From NCBI GenBank assembly GCA_035542155.1, contig DATKLX010000084.1:1-22112 (forward strand): a stretch of DNA of 22,112 bases. Reading direction: 5' to 3'. Of this stretch, positions 15,724 to 22,112 are shown one piece after another. This DNA is from DATKLX01 sp035542155. Lineage in GTDB: Bacteria > Chloroflexota > Anaerolineae > Anaerolineales > Anaerolineaceae. The number at the start of each line of letters is the position of its first letter. The stretch's first letter is position 1. The position numbers and the translations under genes were made by a program. The notes below the pieces were generated by a model. It searched no databases. It was not told where the DNA came from and saw only the letters and a program-made list of their open reading frames with translations.

Positions 15724-16220
15724 GCGAAGAATTTTCTGAAATTTCCTCCTCACCCAGTGCGACTGAGCCTACCCCGACGGTTCCCATCGCCTCGCAGCCG
15801 TCCATGCGACGCATTCGCCTCGGCCTCTTGCTGGCGCTGGTGGGCTTTTTGGTCTTTCTGCTCGGCGCGCGGCCAAGCTTGTTTAACCTGGACCGCAGCC
15901 CGGTGGTCGGGTTTGTCCAGCTTGCCGTGCTCTTGGTCGGCCTGGCGTTAATCTGCCTGGGAGGATACATCGCCATCATCGCGCTCTGGCGCGTCCCGGT
16001 CCGCAGCATCGCCGCCGATATCGGCGCGCGGATGGTCGCTACCGGGTACCTGATCTGTGTTTTTACCGGAATGGCGGATATCTTCGGGTTTGGCAGCCAA
16101 CGCCTGCCCCATCAGGTGCCCTATTTTGGCCCGTTACAGGCCCTGGGGGTGCAGATCGGCGAGTTGGTCATTGCCATCGGTTTCCTCATGATGATGCCTT
16201 ACCGGCAAAGAAAATCTTAA
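15720..16220 (+). CDS. Small integral membrane protein, function unknown
   Basis: I do not recognise this 166-residue protein. A hydrophilic, Ser/Pro/Thr-rich N terminus (1-30) is followed by about four hydrophobic segments (roughly 37-53, 66-88, 100-120 and 138-160). The C terminus is basic (YRQRKS), so both ends are probably in the cytoplasm. Its ATG overlaps the stop of the dipeptidase gene (ATGA), so the two are likely translated from one message. Nothing in the sequence indicates a substrate or partner. Confidence 0.7.
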   Translation: MSEEFSEISSSPSATEPTPTVPIASQPSMRRIRLGLLLALVGFLVFLLGARPSLFNLDRSPVVGFVQLAVLLVGLALICLGGYIAIIALWRVPVRSIAADIGARMVATGYLICVFTGMADIFGFGSQRLPHQVPYFGPLQALGVQIGELVIAIGFLMMMPYRQRKS

Positions 16221-16228
16221 AATCCCAG

Positions 16229-16341
16229 GACACGGATTTGTTTACTTGGTGGCTGTGTCGCGAGCGGACAGGCAGTCCAGCGTGTCTTCATGGTTCAGCT
16301 TCGAATCCTTGTTAATCCGTTTAACCCGTCCAATCCGTGTC
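16229..16341. repeat. Intergenic inverted and direct short repeats
   Basis: GACACGGATT (16229-16238) is the exact reverse complement of AATCCGTGTC (16332-16341). Between them AATCC or AATCCGT is repeated several times. This fills the 135-bp gap between two convergent genes. It is not a compact terminator, though a T-run follows at 16349-16354. Confidence 0.55.
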
Positions 16342-16355
16342 TAAAAGGTTTTTTG

Positions 16356-17768
16356 TCATTTTTCCGCCACTGCCATTTGGATGGCGGCCAGCATTTCCTG
16401 ATTCGTCGAAAATTTAAACTCTTCCAGCCCTGCCTGCCCGGCAAGCTGCTTTTCGACCGCCTCGAGCCGCAGCATGTCCGCCCTGGTCACCACCGGCTTG
16501 GGCAGCGCGGCCAGCTTGCGGCGCAGCGCATCCAGCGCGTCAAAATTAGCCGGCGGCTGGTCTGCCAGGTACTGGAGCACGGCCTTTGCGCCGTTGGTTC
16601 CATCTTTCCGCGCGACGCCGACCAGCCCGGTCGAGGCCTGGCGCGACCAGCCGGCGACGAAAAACCCGGGAAGCGGTCGGCTGTTCTGAACGTCGTACAG
16701 TTCGTAAGACAGGCCTTCGACCGGGAACCGCGGCTGAGGATGCTTGCCAAACTCGTTGCCTTGGGTGGGCAGGCCAAAGCGGTCGTCCACCCGGTCGCCG
16801 ATGGCAAAAATGACTGTGTCCACGTCCAGGACGCGGGTAACCCCCAGACCGCGCGCCTTGACTTCCCCGTTGACCAGCTCGAGAAAGTTGTCTTCCACTT
16901 CGAACCCGCTGACGTGCCCTGCCCCATCGCCGTGCAGCCGCACCGGCGATTCGAGAAACTCCAGGCGGAAGCGCGTGTTCGAACCCGTGTCCAAAGCGCG
17001 TCTGATCGCGGCCTGGATTACCTCGCGCGGCTTCGACGCATCCTGGCCCACTGCCTCCATGACCGGCCGCACCCGCTCGAGCTCGGTCTCATACGCCGCA
17101 TAGTCCAGATTTTTGGCCACGTATTCCAGCTCGGTGCGGGTAAATTTGACCTCGGCGGGTCCCCGGCGCACTACCGCGGTGACCTCCGTTACCTTTTTTT
17201 CCTGGATCAACCAGTGGGCGATATCCAGCATCACGTTGCCGGCACCCACCACGGCGACACGGTTCCCGACATGGAACTGGCTTTCGCTAAATGGCGGGAG
17301 TTGGTTGTAATGGTAGACGATATCCTTGGCGTGATACACACCGCTCAACTCTTCCCCGGGGATCCCCAGCCATTTAGTCCCCTGCGCACCAACCGTGACC
17401 AGCAGCGCCTGAAAGCCAAGCGCGAGAAGCTCGTCCAGGGAAATGTCGGCGGTTTTTCCGACCTGGACGTTACCATAATAATCGATTAACGGGGAGGCCA
17501 GGATCATGCGGAACTGGTTGCGCAACCCTTCTTTCATCTTGTGCTTGTCGGGATAGATCCCATATTCCGCCAGTCCCCCCGGCTTCACATCTCGATTCAA
17601 TAAAACGACCCGCACGCCCTCACTGGTCAACTGTTTGGCGGCATACAGGCCCGCTGGGCCGGCCCCGATCACAGCCACCAGGAATTTTGCTTGGGATTCA
17701 TCGGTCAAAACCACCTCCGCACCTTGCAGGTCGCGATTCTGGCCAAAACGCCAGGTTATGTTGCTCAA
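16356..17768 (-). CDS. FAD-dependent ferredoxin-NADP reductase, adrenodoxin reductase/FprA type
   Basis: This 470-residue flavoprotein has an FAD-binding GAGPAG (35-40) and, in the inserted NADP domain, GAGNVMLD (175-182), the pattern of FprA and adrenodoxin reductase. FVAGWSRQASTGLVG near the C-terminal third matches the family, where it lies near the flavin. It should pass electrons between NADP(H) and ferredoxin in the cytoplasm. The TTG at 17768 has AGAGGTGG very close upstream. A second TTG at 17708 has GGAGGTGG at good spacing and would start just before the FAD strand, so the start is uncertain. It is convergent with the dipeptidase operon. A separate C-terminal helical segment (about 415-470) goes beyond the usual fold. 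Confidence 0.88.
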   Translation of the reverse strand: MSNITWRFGQNRDLQGAEVVLTDESQAKFLVAVIGAGPAGLYAAKQLTSEGVRVVLLNRDVKPGGLAEYGIYPDKHKMKEGLRNQFRMILASPLIDYYGNVQVGKTADISLDELLALGFQALLVTVGAQGTKWLGIPGEELSGVYHAKDIVYHYNQLPPFSESQFHVGNRVAVVGAGNVMLDIAHWLIQEKKVTEVTAVVRRGPAEVKFTRTELEYVAKNLDYAAYETELERVRPVMEAVGQDASKPREVIQAAIRRALDTGSNTRFRLEFLESPVRLHGDGAGHVSGFEVEDNFLELVNGEVKARGLGVTRVLDVDTVIFAIGDRVDDRFGLPTQGNEFGKHPQPRFPVEGLSYELYDVQNSRPLPGFFVAGWSRQASTGLVGVARKDGTNGAKAVLQYLADQPPANFDALDALRRKLAALPKPVVTRADMLRLEAVEKQLAGQAGLEEFKFSTNQEMLAAIQMAVAEK

Positions 17769-17897
17769 ACCACCACCTCTGAACCAGGATTATTATTCTG
17801 AGTATTATAGTATGAATTGATTTAATTTTATTTCAATTTACAATTTGCATACATGGCACCCCTCTTTCCTCCATTATTTCTCAAAAAATCATCTCTG

Positions 17898-17906
17898 TGC
17901 TATATT
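17898..17906 (+). promoter_or_regulatory. Possible extended -10 of the V-P-V repeat protein operon
   Basis: TGCTATATT is an extended -10-like sequence in a locally AT-rich region (about 17780-17910) between divergent genes. The -35 is weak. The transcript would have a leader of about 67 nt before the ATG at 17980. Confidence 0.4.
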
Positions 17907-17979
17907 CAAGGTTGGCGAACCTGCTTATCTTGATTGGGATTCACCTAAATCGAAGCACGCTATTTGCGGAGAAGAAATC

Positions 17980-18711
17980 ATGGAACCCTCACATACGAAC
18001 TCTCCTCGTGCCCCTCTCATACCAGACCGGCTCCAACCTGTCCTCTGGCAGGGACGGGTAGGACCCGCTTTCTGGACGGTTGCCAGCGCTATCTCGTTAC
18101 TGGTGAACATCATCCTCATCGTCGTCCTGATGATCATGGGGAGACAGCTCTTCCAAATCAAGCAGGTCCTCTCCAACCAGCTCGTTGGCGGCCTGTACAC
18201 CAACTTCATCAAGATGGACGAGGCGCGCATCCAGACCAACATCAAAGTCAATAGCACCATTCCGGTTGATTTTGACCTCCCGGTCAACTTCACCCTCCCG
18301 GTGCAGTTCGACCTGCCGGTCAAGACCAACACCACAGTCACCCTCACCAAGAACACCCCGATTAACAATGCGCGGGTCAGCCTGTTCGGAGGGGTCCTCA
18401 CCATCGACAACGCCCCGACCGACATCGTCCTGCCCGCCGGCACCCGGCTCCCGATCGCTCTGGATATCGTCGTACCGGTGAATACCACCGTTCCGGTGAA
18501 CACCGTTGTCCCCGTCCACACGACCGTGCCGGTCCAGCTCAACGTTCCGGTCGATATTCCTCTCAAGGAGACTGAGCTGCACGAACCGTTCGTCGGCCTC
18601 CAGCAGGTGGTCTCCCCCTACAACACACTGCTGAATTCGAGCCCCAGTTCCTGGCAGGAAGCTCTATGCCCCGATCCCGCCGATCAGCTTTGCCGTAACC
18701 TGATCAAATAA
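17980..18711 (+). CDS. Membrane-anchored protein with six-residue V-P-V repeats
   Basis: I do not recognise this 243-residue protein. A short cytoplasmic N terminus is followed by one transmembrane helix (about 33-53). An outside segment then holds two blocks of six-residue repeats: 91-118 (NSTIPV, DFDLPV, NFTLPV, QFDLPV) and 164-195 (VVPVNT, TVPVNT, VVPVHT, TVPVQL). Alternating beta residues with a Pro every six suggest a regular beta-rod or solenoid. Two cysteines near the C terminus (230, 238) may form a disulfide. The ATG at 17980 has GGAGAAG five bases upstream; an in-frame start 45 codons earlier has none. It lies 22 bp before the M16 pair, so it may be part of the same surface or protease system, as inference. 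Confidence 0.75.
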   Translation: MEPSHTNSPRAPLIPDRLQPVLWQGRVGPAFWTVASAISLLVNIILIVVLMIMGRQLFQIKQVLSNQLVGGLYTNFIKMDEARIQTNIKVNSTIPVDFDLPVNFTLPVQFDLPVKTNTTVTLTKNTPINNARVSLFGGVLTIDNAPTDIVLPAGTRLPIALDIVVPVNTTVPVNTVVPVHTTVPVQLNVPVDIPLKETELHEPFVGLQQVVSPYNTLLNSSPSSWQEALCPDPADQLCRNLIK

Positions 18712-18733
18712 CCGTTCTGTCGAGTGAGGTCGC

Positions 18734-20029
18734 ATGTCCAATTCAATCGTTCAAACTCAGCTTTCCAACGGCCTGATGCTGATGCTGAAGGAGATCCACA
18801 CCGCGCCGATTATCAGCCACTGGCTGTGGTACCGCGTCGGTTCCCGAGACGAGCTGCCCGGGCGGACGGGGATTTCTCATTGGGTGGAGCACATGCAGTT
18901 CAAAGGCACCCCCCAGTTCCCGGCGGACGTGATGGACAAGGCCATCTCGCGTGAAGGTGGAGTCTGGAATGCGATGACTTATCTGGATTGGACTACCTAT
19001 TACGAAACGCTACCCGCCGAAAAAATCGACCTGGCCTTGCGCCTGGAAGCTGACCGGATGGTTAACAGCCAGTTCGACCCCGACGAGGTGGCCTCCGAGC
19101 GGACAGTGATCATCTCCGAACGGGAAGGCAACGAGAACGAGCCCTTTTTCCGGCTCGGCGAACAGATCCAGGCGGCCGCTTTTACGGTCCACCCTTACCA
19201 CCACGAAGTCATCGGTGATCTGGCTGACCTGAAGACCTTGCAGCGGAACGACCTTTACGAGCATTACCATACTTACTATGCACCCAACAACGCTGTGCTG
19301 GCGGTCGCAGGGGACTTCGACACGGAGAAAATGATCGCCCGGTTGCGCGAGCTTTTCGAGCCGATCCTGGCCGGTTCTGCACCTCCCCACCCGGCAAAGC
19401 CTGAGCCCGCTCCTGCAGAAGAAAAACGGTTAGTGGTCGAAGGGCCAGGCGAAACGACTTACTTGCAGTTGGCGTACCATGCGCCCGCCGCGAATGATCC
19501 GGATTTCTTCGCCTATACCGTGCTGGACAGTCTGCTGACCGGCCCGACCGGCCTGAATATGTTCGGCGGGGGCGGCATCTCGAATAAGACGTCCCGGCTC
19601 TACCGCGCAGTGGTCGAAAAAGAGTTGGGGATCAGCCTCAATGGTGGCTTACAGGCGACGATCGACCCTTACCTCTACGACATCACCGTCACCGTCCATC
19701 CCCAGCGCACCCCGGATGAAGTGATCGCTGCTGTGGATGCCGAGATCCAGCGCCTGCAGGATGAGATGGTCTCCCCCGATGAAGTTGCCCGGGCGATCAA
19801 GCAGGCCCGTGCGCTGTTTGCCTATGGCAGCGAGAACATCACCAACCAGGCCTTCTGGATGGGGTACGCCGAAATGTTCGCCCACTATGATTGGTTCGAA
19901 AACTACGTCGAGCGCCTGGCTCAGATCACGCCCACCGATGTGCAGCGCATGGCGCGCACCTGTTTGCAGCCGCATAACCGGGTGGTGGGAACCTACCTGC
20001 CGGGAGAGAATGGGAGGGAAAACCAGTGA
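18734..20029 (+). CDS. M16 zinc metallopeptidase, catalytic subunit
   Basis: This 431-residue protein is an M16B (processing-peptidase-like) protease. The inverted zinc motif HxxEH is present as HWVEH (His49, Glu52, His53). A third ligand, Glu129, lies at the expected distance in IISEREGNENEP. The typical second domain follows, containing the substrate-gripping GGLQATIDPY strand. No signal peptide is seen. It overlaps the next gene, a related but non-catalytic protein, as GTGA. Known M16B enzymes of this size often work as a pair of one active and one inactive subunit, like mitochondrial processing peptidase. The substrate is unknown. GAGG precedes the ATG. Confidence 0.93.
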   Translation: MSNSIVQTQLSNGLMLMLKEIHTAPIISHWLWYRVGSRDELPGRTGISHWVEHMQFKGTPQFPADVMDKAISREGGVWNAMTYLDWTTYYETLPAEKIDLALRLEADRMVNSQFDPDEVASERTVIISEREGNENEPFFRLGEQIQAAAFTVHPYHHEVIGDLADLKTLQRNDLYEHYHTYYAPNNAVLAVAGDFDTEKMIARLRELFEPILAGSAPPHPAKPEPAPAEEKRLVVEGPGETTYLQLAYHAPAANDPDFFAYTVLDSLLTGPTGLNMFGGGGISNKTSRLYRAVVEKELGISLNGGLQATIDPYLYDITVTVHPQRTPDEVIAAVDAEIQRLQDEMVSPDEVARAIKQARALFAYGSENITNQAFWMGYAEMFAHYDWFENYVERLAQITPTDVQRMARTCLQPHNRVVGTYLPGENGRENQ

Positions 20030-21336
20030 AACCCACGTCGCAAACGACCCGCTCGACCATGAATACCCTGCCCGGCCCCGAGAACGTCACTCGCGTCCAA
20101 CTGGAGAACGGCATCACCATCCTGGCCCGCTCTAACTTCAACAGCCCTTCGGTCGTCCTGACAGGCTATTTGCAGAACGGCGGCCTCTTCGACAGCGATG
20201 AGCTTCTCGGACTGGCCCATTTTACCTCCCTGGCGTTATTGCGCGGAACCCGTCGGCGCAATTTCCAGCAGGTCTACGATTCCCTCGAATCGATCGGGGC
20301 CAGCCTGGGGTTTGGCTCGGGCGTGCATACGACCGGTTTTAACGCCCACTCGCTTTCCGAGGATCTGCCCACCTTGCTCGATCTGCTCCGTGAGCTCCTC
20401 CAGGAACCGGTTTTCCCGCCCGAACAGATCGAGCGCCTGCGCGCCCAGATTCTCACCGGCCTGGCGATCCGCGCCCAGGACACCGGAGATATGGCCTCAC
20501 TGACCTTCGATAAGCTGATTTATCCAAACCACCCCTATGGCCGGCCCGAGGACGGCTACCCCGAAACCATTCAGGCCATCACCAGGGCAGATATCCAGGC
20601 CTACCACCGCAAAACGTACGGCCCGCGGGGGATGGTGATCGTCGTCGTCGGAGCGATTGAGCCGCAGAGCGCGGTCGAGCACGTTTCTCGCCTGCTGGGA
20701 GACTGGCAAAACCCCGACCAACCCGATCCCCCTGCCCTTCCCCCGATCCAACCGGGAGAGAAGAGCCAGGTCCAAAAAGTGGTCATCTCCGGGAAAAGCC
20801 AATCGGACCTGGTGATGGGCTTCCTGGGCCTGACCCGCAAATCGCCGGATTACATGCCGGCCTCGCTGGGCAATAATATCCTCGGCCAGTTTGGAATGTA
20901 TGGCCGCATTGGGGATGTGGTCCGCGAGCAGTCGGGCCTGGCATACTACGCCTACACCAACCTGAACGCTGGCCTGGGACCGGGCACCTGGGAGGTCACC
21001 GCCGGAGTCAACCCGGCCAACATCCAGAAAACGATCGATCTGGTCCGCCAGGAGATTGCCCGCTTCACCCGTGAGTTGGTCTCCCCGGAAGAGCTGAGTG
21101 ACAGCCAGGCCAACTTCATCGGCCGCCTGCCGCTCTCGCTCGAGTCGAACAATGGAATGGCCAGCAGCCTGCTCAACCTGGAGCGCTTTGATCTGGGCCT
21201 CGATTATTACCAGCGCTATCCCGACCTGGTGCGTGCGGTCACTCCGGAGGCTATCCTGGAGACTGCCCGGCGCTACCTGGATCCGGACCGGATAGCTGTC
21301 GCAATCGCCGGACCGGAGAATGGAGCGATACAATAA
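20026..21336 (+). CDS. M16 peptidase-like protein, non-catalytic partner
   Basis: This 436-residue protein has the same two-domain M16 fold as its upstream neighbour. At the zinc motif it reads HFTSL (65-69) instead of HxxEH, so Glu and the second His are missing and it cannot bind zinc in the usual way. Other regions are kept, such as NHPYGRPEDGYPETI and the glycine-rich GLGPGTWEV. It therefore probably forms an active dimer with the catalytic subunit and helps bind substrate. The GTG start at 20026 overlaps the previous stop, and GGGAGGG lies about eight bases upstream. The overlap suggests the two are made in equal amounts. Confidence 0.9.
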   Translation: MKPTSQTTRSTMNTLPGPENVTRVQLENGITILARSNFNSPSVVLTGYLQNGGLFDSDELLGLAHFTSLALLRGTRRRNFQQVYDSLESIGASLGFGSGVHTTGFNAHSLSEDLPTLLDLLRELLQEPVFPPEQIERLRAQILTGLAIRAQDTGDMASLTFDKLIYPNHPYGRPEDGYPETIQAITRADIQAYHRKTYGPRGMVIVVVGAIEPQSAVEHVSRLLGDWQNPDQPDPPALPPIQPGEKSQVQKVVISGKSQSDLVMGFLGLTRKSPDYMPASLGNNILGQFGMYGRIGDVVREQSGLAYYAYTNLNAGLGPGTWEVTAGVNPANIQKTIDLVRQEIARFTRELVSPEELSDSQANFIGRLPLSLESNNGMASSLLNLERFDLGLDYYQRYPDLVRAVTPEAILETARRYLDPDRIAVAIAGPENGAIQ

Positions 21337-21340
21337 GGGT

Positions 21341-21733
21341 ATGCTGTTGCGCACGGGCGTCGATTTGATCGAAATCAGGCGGCTGGAAGAGCTGAGCGAG
21401 AGCCTCCGGCCGCGATTCTATCGCCGCGTGTTCACCCCTGTCGAGCTGGAAGAAGGCGGGGCGAGCCTGGCGACGTTGGCCGGGCGCTTCGCCGCCAAGG
21501 AGGCGGTCGCCAAGGCGCTTGGTTCTGGGATCGGCCCGATCAGTTGGCAGGATATTGAGATCCGCCGCGGGAAAGACGGCCAGCCGCTGCTCAACCTGCG
21601 GGGAAACGCGCAGCGCCTGGCGGAAGAGCTGTGCCTGACCACCTGGTCGATCAGCATCAGCCACTCGAAAACCCACGCAGTAGCCTTCGTGGTCGCCCTG
21701 GGGGATGAGGCAGCTTCACCGGCGGACCAGTGA
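21341..21733 (+). CDS. acpS: Holo-[acyl-carrier-protein] synthase
   Basis: This 130-residue enzyme moves 4'-phosphopantetheine from coenzyme A onto acyl carrier protein. Magnesium ligands are Asp8 in TGVDLIEIRR and Glu54 in GRFAAKEAVAKAL, and the C-terminal ISISHSKTHAVA is typical. Length is normal for the trimeric AcpS type. I chose the ATG at 21341, which begins next to the first strand as in relatives and has AAGG just upstream. An ATG at 21320 would add seven residues and overlap the M16 stop. Its stop overlaps the next gene as GTGA. Confidence 0.93.
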   Translation: MLLRTGVDLIEIRRLEELSESLRPRFYRRVFTPVELEEGGASLATLAGRFAAKEAVAKALGSGIGPISWQDIEIRRGKDGQPLLNLRGNAQRLAEELCLTTWSISISHSKTHAVAFVVALGDEAASPADQ

Positions 21734-22112
21734 AGATCCTATCAGTCAGCGATATCGAAATCGGGTTAATTTACAGCCCGGGGATCATCGACCGGTTCAA
21801 AGATGTCGATCTGGTCATCAGTTGTGGCGATCTGTCGTATTATTATCTGGAGTACATCATCAGCGTTCTGAACGTCCCCCTCTACCACGTGTTCGGCAAC
21901 CACGCCCACCAGGTAGAAATCAGCAGCGAAAGCTCGCGCGAATACCCGTGGGGCGCTATCGACCTGCACCACCGCAGCCAGTGCTACCGCGGCCTGCTGA
22001 TGGCCGGGCTGCAGGGCAGCGTCCTCTACAACTATGGGCCGTATCAGTATTCCCAGGCCGAAATGTGGAACCTGGTCTTGACGCTGACTCCGGCCCTGTT
22101 TTACAATCGCAT
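21730..22112 (+). CDS. Metallophosphoesterase (calcineurin-like), 3' end cut by window
   Basis: The first 127 codons are present, starting at a GTG that overlaps the acpS stop. The sequence shows KILSVSDIE (Asp8), VDLVISCGDLSYYYLEY (Asp34) and VFGNHAH (Asn57, His58), in the order of a calcineurin-like phosphoesterase. The usual first motif is DxH, but here it is DIE (Glu10), so a metal ligand may differ. LHHR follows at about 77-80. Missing C-terminal residues should hold the remaining histidine ligands. The substrate is unknown. No ribosome binding site is visible, so translation probably depends on coupling to acpS. Confidence 0.82.
   Translation, partial: MKILSVSDIEIGLIYSPGIIDRFKDVDLVISCGDLSYYYLEYIISVLNVPLYHVFGNHAHQVEISSESSREYPWGAIDLHHRSQCYRGLLMAGLQGSVLYNYGPYQYSQAEMWNLVLTLTPALFYNR

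Noticed and set aside
16290..16310. tRNA-like T-arm sequence (GGTTCAGCTTCGAATCC)
   Set aside because: No acceptor, D or anticodon stems can be formed around it.
16290..17489. 400-codon plus-strand open frame opposite the ferredoxin reductase
   Set aside because: The minus frame has clear FAD and NADP motifs; the plus frame has none and is a GC-driven shadow.
18250..18564. DNA repeat array or CRISPR-like array in the V-P-V region
   Set aside because: The periodicity is at protein level in an open frame, with no spacers or identical DNA repeats.

Overview
The window is about 22 kb of GC-rich, densely packed bacterial DNA. The best guess for its source is a Chloroflexota genome, probably Anaerolineae. 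That rests on gene content and style: Thr/Pro-rich lipoproteins with LysM or LGFP-like repeats, a GT-C glycosyltransferase beside a CYTH protein, a FprA-type ferredoxin reductase, M16 peptidase pairs and a ChlD-type chelatase. No rRNA or other marker confirms it. I see no tRNA, rRNA, CRISPR array, insertion sequence or prophage; the last gene runs off the right edge.

Layout. 1-662: promoter, rplS (ribosomal protein L19) and a strong intrinsic terminator. 701-2294: a class I amidotransferase-like peptidase (C26) overlapping murI (glutamate racemase). 2285-5679, minus strand: a GT-C membrane glycosyltransferase, a small membrane protein and a CYTH-domain protein, apparently one operon. 5724-6722: a LysM lipoprotein divergent from the glycosyltransferase, with a 59-bp shared promoter region. 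6816-8273, minus: a lipoprotein with LGFP-like repeats. 8274-8646: a gene-free, structured region with a promoter, a 36-bp perfect palindrome and related half-sites. 8647-9936, minus: an MFS transporter. 10221-10975: a lone cyclic-nucleotide-binding domain protein overlapping a NifU C-terminal-domain protein.

10978-13079, minus: a cobaltochelatase/Mg-chelatase-like gene whose ATPase half and VWA half lie in different frames. They are joined at a run of ten A residues that contains the classic -1 slippery site A-AAA-AAG. I read this as one chlD-type gene giving two proteins: a short ATPase (368 aa) and, after a -1 shift, a fused ATPase-VWA protein of about 700 aa. This is the most interesting item in the window.

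13198-14583: promoter, rpsA-like S1 protein and terminator. 14599-16220: an M19 dipeptidase overlapping a small membrane protein. 16356-17768, minus: an adrenodoxin-reductase-like ferredoxin-NADP reductase. 17898-22112: an apparent operon of a membrane-anchored protein with six-residue V-P-V repeats, two M16 peptidases (one catalytic, one lacking the zinc motif), acpS and a truncated metallophosphoesterase. Successive genes overlap by GTGA or lie within about 25 bp.

Most genes are housekeeping or cell-envelope functions. Several promoters share an extended -10 (TGnTATAAT or close), and two divergent genes appear to be transcribed with almost no 5' leader.
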